Virus record (IMG/VR): IMGVR_UViG_3300002835_000527
Span: 1 to 36,302 of that record
Source: a virus
Strand: one strand, 5' to 3'
DNA: 36,302 bases
The notes under the pieces are model-generated. The model ran no database searches and had not been told where the DNA came from. It was given only the letters and a program-made list of their open reading frames with translations. The number at the start of each line of letters is the position of its first letter. The first letter of the stretch is position 1. A program made the translations under genes and the position numbers. Of the stretch, positions 22,093 through 29,100 are shown one piece after another.

Positions 22093-22634
22093 TGGGCCAC
22101 CTCGGCGTTGGCGCTAGCGGCTACGAATCGGCCCCGCTCGGTCTTTACGAATCGCGAGGTCTCGCCCTTGGCAAGCTCTCGGAGGATCGCGCTGTAGAGA
22201 GTCGCATGGGGTGTCTTGCCACCAGGGCTTGTCCAGTACCCCTTGCTGGTCATCGCCTCGATCATCTGCTGGACGTTGAGCGGCTCGGTTGCCTCACACA
22301 AAACCTTGTGGGCGGCAGCCAAGGCACTCATTCGCTTCGGTTGATCTCCGTCGGCCTTCTTAGCGACTCGCTTGGGTTTGATCGGAACTACGTCGGCGGC
22401 TGTATCGACCGGTTCTGCGTTGACCGTTTCGCTTTGCGTTTTCGCAGCCGTCTTGCTTTTGCCAACCTCGCCCTGCAATCGCTGAGCGCTTTTGACGTGG
22501 ATCTTCTTGCCGGTTGCGAGGTTCGTTGCGTTCCAACCACCGCTGGCTTTCTCGCTATCGATCTGAACCTCGACCTTCTTGCCGGTGACGTTCGCATAGT
22601 ACTTGCCACCGATCTTGACCTCTGCCTTCTTCAT
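22089..22634 (-). CDS. HARE-HTH domain protein
   Basis: ATG 22634 follows GGGAGACAGGCGA, so the longer frame to 22673 is not used. The ~181-residue product has a small N-terminal module (VKIGGKYYANVTGKKVEVQID ... TGKKIHVKSAQRL), a Lys/Ala/Thr-rich linker and a C-terminal HARE-HTH winged helix (MSALAAAHKVLCEATEPLNVQQMIEAM, WTSPGGKTPHATLYSAILREL, ETSRFVKTERGRFVA). HARE-HTH occurs in restriction enzymes, RNA polymerase delta and chromatin proteins, and has been proposed to sense DNA modification. Its presence beside a DNA methyltransferase is suggestive. It starts a three-gene overlapping unit. Confidence 0.8.
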   Translation of the reverse strand: MKKAEVKIGGKYYANVTGKKVEVQIDSEKASGGWNATNLATGKKIHVKSAQRLQGEVGKSKTAAKTQSETVNAEPVDTAADVVPIKPKRVAKKADGDQPKRMSALAAAHKVLCEATEPLNVQQMIEAMTSKGYWTSPGGKTPHATLYSAILRELAKGETSRFVKTERGRFVAASANAEVAQ

Positions 22635-22724
22635 TCGCCTGTCTCCCGTATTGGAACCGTGGTTAGCTGCCATCGTCAGGCCGCTCGCACAACCGAGCGA
22701 CGATCCCGCGTGCGGGATTTCGGC

Positions 22725-23051
22725 TTACGATCCCCAAACCAAGTCGGCCAACCCGCATCCGAGGAAATCAACCACCACCTGGATCTCTGTGGTCGCGGCC
22801 GGTACGTCCAACCCGCGGTCGAAGTTGAAAAGGGTCTTCTTGGTCTTGATCTCTTGGATCCAAAGCTTCGAGATCTTGGTACGTCCGAGTTCGTACTCTT
22901 CGCTCTCGGCGTGTTCGGCGAAGACCAGGGCGTCGAATCGAACCGTGTCGTTGATCGTGCCTCGGACCCAAGCGCCACCGCAGGAGGTTCGCTTTTCGAT
23001 CTTGGTGATCACCAGGTCGAGGTCTGTTACGTCGATCTTTTCGTTGGCCAT
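22725..23051 (-). CDS. Small beta-rich protein, unknown
   Basis: ATG 23051 follows CACGGAGAAACAAAG, the leader typical of this cluster. The 108-residue product (VTDLDLVITKIEKRTSCGGAWVRGTINDTVRFDALVFAEHA, YELGRTKISKLWIQEIKTKKTLFNFDRGLD, IQVVVDFLGCGLADLVWG) looks like a compact beta protein. No family is recognised. Repeated element B lies just upstream. It is separated from the HARE-HTH gene by ~90 bases without a clear terminator. Confidence 0.7.
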   Translation of the reverse strand: MANEKIDVTDLDLVITKIEKRTSCGGAWVRGTINDTVRFDALVFAEHAESEEYELGRTKISKLWIQEIKTKKTLFNFDRGLDVPAATTEIQVVVDFLGCGLADLVWGS

Positions 23052-23087
23052 CTTTGTTTCTCCGTGTTGGAAAGGGTGGTGCTTCGT

Positions 23088-23180
23088 TTGGCGTTAACAC
23101 ACATGAGCCATGCGGTTTGCAACACAGCAAGCAGGATTCGCATTCATTTCCAAAAATGTTTTCATGTTTCCCAAACATGC
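23088..23180 (-). promoter_or_regulatory. Repeated upstream element, copy B
   Basis: On the minus strand: GGGAAACATGAAAACATTT, AATGCGAATCCTGC, CAAACCGCATGGCTCATGTG and GTTAACGCCAA. It shares the AACCGCATGGCTC and GAAAACAT blocks with copies C, D and A, and ends ~40-50 bases before ATG 23051. Confidence 0.65.
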
Positions 23181-23210
23181 GAAAAAGCTCACCCATTTCT
23201 GGGCGAGCTT
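23181..23210 (-). terminator. Intrinsic terminator
   Basis: AAGCTC-A-CCC (23185-23194) pairs with GGG-C-GAGCTT (23201-23210) with one A-C mismatch and a 6-base loop. On the minus strand the stem runs straight into GAGCTTTTTCG. It lies ~20 bases after the stop of the gene at 23229, so it ends that transcript. Confidence 0.85.
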
Positions 23211-23228
23211 CGCGGAACATGCACATGT

Positions 23229-23501
23229 TTAGTTGTTGCCGGCGACGTCCCAAGCTCGCTTGGTTCCGTACCCGAGCTGCTGGCCTTCGACGATGTAGAG
23301 AACCGAATCTTCGGTCGCATCGTCGTCATCATCCCCATCCTCGTCGTCCTCATCGAAGTCGTTGATCTCGGCCCCCGATGCCAAACCGCAGATGGTGTTT
23401 TCGAATGGCCAATTCTGCTGGGTCATCAGGCGAACCTCAGCATCACCACCGATCTCGTCGCGGTAGTCTTCGAGGCGTGCAATCAATTCGTCGATCGTCA
23501 T
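23229..23501 (-). CDS. Small acidic phage-type protein
   Basis: ATG 23501 follows the cluster leader ACGGGAGAAACAAAC; the longer frame to 23765 is non-coding element C. The 90-residue product opens MTIDELIARLEDYRDEIGGDAEVRLMTQQNWPFENTI, a pattern I know from small phage proteins ('eLi..Le.....D.eVr...q..wP.ey.i..v'). A long Asp/Glu run and a short C-terminal segment YIVEGQQLGYG follow. The function is unknown. It is followed by a good terminator (23181-23210). Confidence 0.75.
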   Translation of the reverse strand: MTIDELIARLEDYRDEIGGDAEVRLMTQQNWPFENTICGLASGAEINDFDEDDEDGDDDDDATEDSVLYIVEGQQLGYGTKRAWDVAGNN

Positions 23502-23542
23502 GTTTGTTTCTCCCGTCTGTTTGAAAATAGATGTCCAACGAA

Positions 23543-23600
23543 CGTCCCAACACAGGAGCCATGCGGTTGGAAAAGCATCAAGCCGATTTCCGAAGCATTC
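23543..23600 (-). promoter_or_regulatory. Repeated upstream element, copy C
   Basis: On the minus strand: GGAAATCGGCTTGATGC, TTTTCCAACCGCATGGC and TCCTGTGTTGGGACG, the clearest copy of the CGGCTTGATG and AACCGCATGGCTC blocks. It ends ~45 bases before ATG 23501. Confidence 0.7.
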
Positions 23601-23757
23601 AGAAGCAATTGCCGAGATTGTTTTGCATCGCACCAAATCAACGACGTTCGCACCGGTCGCCATGCATTGCATGCGTGGGGGATTACTAAGCCATATCCGA
23701 GAAAGGCGTTTTGTGGGGCACTGTCGCGACCGGTTCCCATGAATCGTTCCAGTAATG

Positions 23758-23789
23758 GACAACACCGCCCGGGTGTTGGCGGTGTTGTC
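23758..23789 (-). terminator. Strong hairpin after the amidoligase gene
   Basis: GACAACACCGCC (23758-23769) and GGCGGTGTTGTC (23778-23789) form a perfect 12-bp stem with an 8-base loop, 15 bases past the stop of the leftward amidoligase gene. There is no T-run after it on the minus strand, so it may stabilise the 3' end or terminate with help. Confidence 0.65.
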
Positions 23790-23804
23790 TATGGCTGGTC
23801 GGCT

Positions 23805-24662
23805 CTAGGCGGCTTGGTCGTACTTCTTGGCCATCTCGAGGAGTTTGTTCTTGATCGTCTTCCATTCGCGGTTGGTCTCGCCGGTGATCTCGCCGAAGAT
23901 CTTGTTGCGAAGCTCACCCTTGTACCAACCTTTGGTCCAACCCAATCGGTAGAAGAGGCGGTTGAGTTCTGTCTCGCCGAACCCGGCTCCGGGTCGATCC
24001 CAGCAGCTCTTGGTTCCATCTTTCTTGGTGTAGTCCCAATCCGCGCATCGTTTGGTATTCATCGCCAGCTCTGCCAACCCCAGGACCATCATCAGGTATC
24101 CGACCACTTTGGTCTTGTTGAGCGTTCCGGCGAAGGCCCGGAATTCGATTCGGTTCTTGCCTGCTGCAAGGTGCGTAAGGTTCAGCAGGTGGTAGCGATC
24201 CGCTTCGCATCGGTTCTTAGCGGCATCCTTGTCCCCGTATTGTTTGATCCGTTTGGTGTAGACCGTTTGTTCGCGTCGTCGGCTGCCGGTGCTTGCGAAG
24301 ATCGCTTTCTCATGGTTGCCGACCAGGGAAATCAATCTGGCCAAGGCGGCTGCGTCGCCGTTCCATTCGATCGTTATGTGCAGCCCGCAGCTTGCGTTGA
24401 CCCGTGCTCCGTGTTCGTTGATCTTGTCGATCGCGTCTTCGATTTGTTTGAGGCCTTCGTATCCCTTGAGCTTGGGGCTTACGAATTCGCATCCCTTGCG
24501 GTTGGGTGCCTCTGGTTTGATGCTCGCGTCGCGTTCTGCTCGCCATCCGGTGGGGAGCCAAGGTACTTGGTATCCGTGGTGGTATGGTCCGATCGGTGTG
24601 GTGTCGCTGTTTGGCAGGGTGGTCTCGAATTCGATTCCGAAAGCGATCTCGTTAGCGTTCAT
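23805..24662 (-). CDS. Amidoligase-family enzyme (ATP-grasp-like/COOH-NH2 ligase)
   Basis: ATG 24662 follows AACGGAGAGACAAAG; the longer frame to 24731 covers repeated element D. The ~285-residue product matches amidoligases: N-terminal FGIEFETTL, then RAERDASIKPEA, GCEFVSPKLKGYEGLKQIEDAIDKIN, VNASCGLHITIEW (a His-containing core), RYHLLNLTHLA and NRIEFRAFAGTLN. Members form amide bonds, and most cellular substrates are unknown; several are encoded on phages or beside peptide genes and may modify proteins or cell-wall peptides. Here the gene is the first of the leftward cluster, divergent from 24938. A hairpin follows its stop. Confidence 0.85.
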   Translation of the reverse strand: MNANEIAFGIEFETTLPNSDTTPIGPYHHGYQVPWLPTGWRAERDASIKPEAPNRKGCEFVSPKLKGYEGLKQIEDAIDKINEHGARVNASCGLHITIEWNGDAAALARLISLVGNHEKAIFASTGSRRREQTVYTKRIKQYGDKDAAKNRCEADRYHLLNLTHLAAGKNRIEFRAFAGTLNKTKVVGYLMMVLGLAELAMNTKRCADWDYTKKDGTKSCWDRPGAGFGETELNRLFYRLGWTKGWYKGELRNKIFGEITGETNREWKTIKNKLLEMAKKYDQAA

Positions 24663-24711
24663 CTTTGTCTCTCCGTTTGGGTTGGGTGGGTCGGTCGTTT
24701 GCAATCGCCAT

Positions 24712-24829
24712 TGCGTTTGCGTGTGACACATTCAGCCCTGCGGTTTGAAACACATCCAGCCGATAAAGCATGTTTTTCCCAGTCTTTTTGCATGTTTTCC
24801 GGTATCCCAACAAACGCCACGGTTGGCGA
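24712..24829 (-). promoter_or_regulatory. Repeated upstream element, copy D
   Basis: On the minus strand: ACCGTGGCGTTTGTTGGG, CGGAAAACATGC, TATCGGCTGGATGTG, TTTCAAACCGCAGGGC and TGTGTCACACGC. It shares the GGCGTTTGT block with copy A and the AACCGCA block with B and C. It lies ~60 bases before the amidoligase start and overlaps the divergent promoter region of gene 24938. Confidence 0.65.
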
Positions 24830-24937
24830 CGTGTGGGGTTCAAAACGCATGTGCCCAAGGGGCCGAACATCGAAACAAGTCGCGCCGGTGGGGCCCGTGT
24901 TGGCCACGGTGCGAAACCTTTATGAAGGGAGCCTGGC

Positions 24938-25144
24938 ATGAGCAGCGGAAAGAGTCCGATCGACCCGAATCGACTTTCTGTCGAACAAGCGGCAAAACTC
25001 CTCTCGGCAGCAGCCAAGATTCGCATTCCTGAACAGCAGATCGCAGATGACCTTGCCTCCGGTGCGCCCCAAAACAAGGACGGAACGATCAGCCTCGTAG
25101 CCTATGCAGCCTGGATGCTCAAGGAGATGTCTCGTGGCGAGTGA
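24938..25144 (+). CDS. Small protein, unknown, first of a rightward pair
   Basis: ATG 24938 has GGGAG at 24927-24931. The 68-residue product (IDPNRLSVEQAAKLLSAAAKIRIPEQQIADDLASGAPQNKDGTISLVAYAAWMLKEM) is helical. The LSVEQAAKLLS segment recalls an HTH/packaging-type small subunit, but this is only a resemblance. It is divergent from the amidoligase gene and overlaps the next gene by reading frames in the stretch around GTG 25134. Confidence 0.6.
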   Translation: MSSGKSPIDPNRLSVEQAAKLLSAAAKIRIPEQQIADDLASGAPQNKDGTISLVAYAAWMLKEMSRGE

Positions 25145-25493
25145 TCCAAGGAAGCTCAAACCGAGCGAGCTATGTCGGCTGCTCAACTCAACACCGCTTG
25201 GCGAAGTCCTCTCCGATCGACAGCTCCATCGTCACCGGATGCGAGCTGGTAATCGCATCGGCGATGGCAAGCACGTCGATCTGCTTCGTTACATCGCGTA
25301 CGCGAACGTGTTTGTGTTACGTGTGTATATGGGTGAAAGAGAGAGAGTGTGTATATATAACTATTTTTCTGCGAGCTACCGTGAAAGAAGAAAGAAGTTT
25401 TGGCCAACAAATTTGCTGGTTATTCTGAAACTTCGTTCTCTTTTTTCACCTCATTTTAGCCGTTTAGCGAGCCCATCTCCGTTCCCCGTTTGA
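25134..25493 (+). CDS. Possibly truncated DNA-binding/packaging-type protein
   Basis: A GTG start at 25134 overlaps the preceding stop. The first ~55 residues (DPRKLKPSELCRLLNSTPLGEVLSDRQLHRHRMRAGNRIGDGKHVDLLRYIAY) look like a normal helix-rich DNA-binding domain. After ~25310 the DNA becomes low-complexity and T/A-rich, and the product turns into VFVLRVYMGERERVCIYNY and a Phe/Lys/Ser-rich tail. I read this as the original N-terminus joined to unrelated DNA by deletion or excision, which would place the element's right edge near 25310-25490. It might resemble a small terminase; not sure. Confidence 0.45.
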   Translation: MASDPRKLKPSELCRLLNSTPLGEVLSDRQLHRHRMRAGNRIGDGKHVDLLRYIAYANVFVLRVYMGERERVCIYNYFSASYRERRKKFWPTNLLVILKLRSLFSPHFSRLASPSPFPV

Positions 25494-25530
25494 TGGTGGT
25501 TTTGAGGGATGCCTTTCACCTAAAAATCGA

Positions 25531-25609
25531 TTCCATCGAGCTTGGACCCAGGTTGGCTCGATGGAACATCTCAGGAAAGGTCTGTCTTCGAAAACCAGTG
25601 TCCTGGGTC
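25531..25609. repeat. Perfect 11-bp inverted repeat with loop complementary to downstream 8-mer
   Basis: TTCCATCGAGC (25531-25541) pairs with GCTCGATGGAA (25556-25566). Its 14-base loop holds GACCCAGG (25545-25552), complementary to CCTGGGTC at 25602-25609, so the RNA could fold as a loop-tail pseudoknot. It lies where the element's right junction is expected. Confidence 0.7.
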
Positions 25610-25964
25610 GTGGGGAATTTGGACGCAGAAATCTGTGATGCAAGATCGCGCCTGCTCCCGCCCAGTTTCATTTTGGAACTTGCGGATTTTTGATTGTCGA
25701 TTCGCGACACGGATTGTTTAATCGCTTAGACTATGACGCCATGGTCACCAGCATCACTCCAATCATCCAGCAGTACACACCTCGTGCGCACTCCCGCGTC
25801 GGAGACCGGAGTGCGTACGTGACGTTGGAACCGGACGCATACCTGGATTCGACCACCTCGGCAACGCAGTTGGCTATGCAAACGCATGCCAGTCCACACG
25901 TCGCGATAACAAACGGCACTGACAGTTACCATCGCAACCGATGGCAACCCGAGTGTCGTGAAGC

Positions 25965-26062
25965 CCGAAGTCGGAATTCGGAGCGGCCCTCTACAAGGGA
26001 CTGCTCCCTTCCATTCCGACTTTGGTGGTATGCGATAAACCTTCGCCGCACGATGCGGCGAA
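25965..26062. repeat. Stacked long hairpins upstream of the giant gene
   Basis: AAGTCGGAAT (25968-25977) pairs with ATTCCGACTT (26013-26022), extended to 25965/26025 by CC/GG and a G-U. Inside, GGAGC (25980-25984) pairs with GCTCC (26003-26007) and CCCT with AGGG. A second perfect stem TTCGCCGCA (26042-26050)/TGCGGCGAA (26054-26062) with loop CGA follows. They lie 90-180 bases before ATG 26149. Confidence 0.8.
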
Positions 26063-26148
26063 ATCCCCGTGCAGGACGCATTCACCATGAGTTAACCTTG
26101 ATATGGCAAATTTCACTTGCCGGTGAACCAAGACACAAGGAGTAGCCC

Positions 26149-29100
26149 ATGCAAGGCCGTAACCATCGAATGGTAGCGAAATCACGCGAGAATCGTCATC
26201 GTCGATCGGAATGGCGAAAACTTATTCTGGAGCCCCTCGAAGATCGAAGGTTACTTGCGACGGTCAGTGTCACAACATTCGCTGATAACAACGACAGCGA
26301 AATAGTCTCGGATCCCACCTACAATATTAGCTGGCTGGCGTTCAACAAGGGGCCTGACGGGCAGGTAAGCCTTCGAGAAGCAATCATAGCCGCGAACAAT
26401 ACATCTGGTCTGGATACAATCAACTTCGCGATACCAACGAGCGGTGGCGGGGACGAGGGCGGTGGAATCGGAGTTGGCATCGGAGTTGGTGGAGGCGGGG
26501 GAGGATCCGCGACTTGGTCTATCATCATGGTGGGATCGTCCGGGCTGGGTGCGCTCCCTGTTTTGACGAGCCCAGTAATCATTAATGGATATTCGCAATC
26601 GGGCGCATCGGCAAACACGAGCACGACATCAAGTAATGCAACGATCTTGATTGGGCTTGATGGAACTAGCGCTGGGCTCAGCGCGAGTGGACTGACGTTG
26701 GGTAGTGGAAGTAGCGGGAGCTCGATCCGGGGCCTTGGAATCCAAAAATTTGGAACATCGGGCGTTTTTGTTGGCAGCTCGAGCAACACCATCGCTGGTA
26801 ACTTCATCGGATTGACGAACGCCGGGACGGTATCGTCTCCTAACGGTGTCGGCATTAGCGTAATCGGTGGCAGCAGCAACACGATCGGTGGTGTTTCCGC
26901 AGCGGACCGAAACCTCGTCTCAGGAAATACTGGAGCTGGGATCTCGCTCCAAATATCCTCGAACTCGAACGTGGTCTTAGGCAATTTCATAGGACTAAGT
27001 GCATCGGGATTAGTCAGCATCGGGAATTCGGTAGGTATTTCCATCGAGAATTCGAGTTTCAATACGATTGGAGGAACGATCTTAGCGAGCCAGAACACGA
27101 TCTCCAGTAATTTGAATGAAGGGATCACGATTGCAGGTCCATCAATCGGAAACGCCATTCAAGGAAACGCGATTTACGGTAATGCCAAACTGGGCATCGA
27201 TCTCATTGCACCAAATGACCCTCCTTCAGGCGTAACCCCCAATGACGACTTGCTCACATCAGGGAATCCCAACCTATCGATCGACACCCCCGTCATCTCA
27301 ACGATTTCATTGAACAACGGAATTGCCACACTCACCGGCTATGTTGGGGCGACTCAGGCAAGCGGAGCATCGATCTTTGCAAACGCGAGAGTCGAATTCT
27401 TCTTGAGCGACAATAGTTCCACGAATGGCAGTGGAAAACGCTACGTCGGCTTTCTCACAGCAAACGCGTCCGGTGCGTTTGTCGGCAATATCGACTTGAA
27501 CGACTACATCACGGTTTACGTAGGAACCGAAACTTTGACTGCTACCGCGACAAACGCTACAGGAAACACTTCGGAGTTCGCGGTCAACAAGCCGATCCTA
27601 CCCCTATTCGTCGCCGTCGTCGACCAAGCCATTGCGACTGAGGCTGGTGGTGTCAACAATGGGACCGCAGGGACGAACCCGACTGGCAATGTACTCACCA
27701 ACGATACCGGGTCGGGCAACACGGTCATCGGCGTGGCAGCCGGGCTGGTGAGTAACCCCAACGGTGGGGTCGGCACAACGTTAACCGGTGCCTACGGTTC
27801 TATTAATATCGCGTCAAACGGACAGTTTACATACACGGTCAACAACGCTCTTTCGGCCGTACAGGCGTTGCGCAACACATCCACGACCGTATCAGACGTC
27901 TTTTCCTACACAGCTCGGAATTCATCGAATGCTACGGCGTCATCCCAAATAACCGTCGTCATCCAGGGCGCGAACGATACACCCACGATCATCAGCGACG
28001 GCGGAGATTCGCAGACCAACGTCACCACTTACGAGTCGACCACCTATGTCACGACCGTGGTGGCAGCAGACGTCGACGCCAATTCTTCGATCACGTACAC
28101 GATCACTGGGGGTGCCGATGCGATTAAGTTTGCGATCACCAATACCGGTGTCTTGTCCTTCATTACGGCACCTGACTTCGAAGCGCCGACGGACGTAGGT
28201 GCCAACAACATTTACAACCTGAATGTCCAAGCAAGCGATGGAACACTTACAACAACGCAATCCATCGCCGTCCTGGTTCTCAATGCACTCGAGTCCGTCG
28301 GAACCGACACGTATGGTGGGATCTATATCGACGATGGAAGCGATGGATTTACTACGACGGGAACCTGGACACAAACAGGAAACGGTTGGCAATCCGATGT
28401 TCGGACGGTACCAGCAGCAAGCGGCTCCACTGCGACTTGGACATTCACCGTACCGGCAGGTATTTATAATGTCTCTGCGCACTGGCGAACGCAGAACTAT
28501 GGCGCAACCAACGCCCAATTCAATGTTGCGGGCACGACGGTGTCGGTGGATCAGAGCGTCGCGCCAAATGATTTCTATTCCTCTGGGATCAACTGGAAAC
28601 GCCTTGCGAACTTCACATCGACTGGAACCGCGGTCAATATTACACTCAGTGGGTTGGCCGGATCGGTGGGAAACCTAGTTGCAGACGCAATTCGGCTAGA
28701 AGGCGTTACGAGCACTCTGGCACCTGAGTCAAACGAAACGATATCGACGGCATCCACCATCACGTTTGTTCCTGGAGTTCCAGCATCGGTGGGTAATTAC
28801 CTCGGGGATGGTTCCAATGGCGAGAAGGATGTTGACTTCTACAAAGTAAATCTCGCGGCCAGCCAGAGTATCGATATTCAGGCGGAAGCACTCGCTTCGG
28901 AGTTTATCTCAGACCGCAGTACACTTCAGTCCCGCATTCGCGTTTTCAATGCGACTGGGACGCAGCTCTTTACCGCTGCATCGTCAGGAGGAGTGGATCC
29001 ATCGGTCTCATTTCAGGCGACGACTGCAGGTTTCTACTACATCGGGATCTCGTCTGCTGAGAACGCGAGCTACAGCCCAACATCTCTGACCGGCCGAGTG

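Larger units (their letters stand above)
25494..26148. other. Gene-free, hairpin-rich region before the giant gene
   Basis: Frames at 25490-25693, 25690-26145 and antisense 25726-26088 have no plausible product and no ribosome sites. Structures listed separately are a pseudoknot-capable inverted repeat (25531-25609) and two stacked hairpins (25965-26025, 26042-26062). AAGGAG at 26138-26143 serves the giant gene. Confidence 0.6.

Noticed and set aside
20271-24941. 1556-codon plus-strand open frame as a real gene
   Set aside because: It runs antisense to ten leftward genes, several with clear domains (DUF4314, HARE-HTH, amidoligase). Its product is rich in Cys, Trp, Val and Gly with no domain, and GTG 20271 has no ribosome site. 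Kept only as an observation on frame register.
25690-26145. 151-codon frame ending just before the giant gene
   Set aside because: It crosses both long hairpins and has no ribosome site or recognisable product.
26319-27158. 279-codon minus-strand frame opposite the giant gene
   Set aside because: A shadow of the Gly/Ser/Thr-rich coding sense frame; product is Pro/Leu-rich without domains. Other antisense frames across 26-36 kb were rejected for the same reason.
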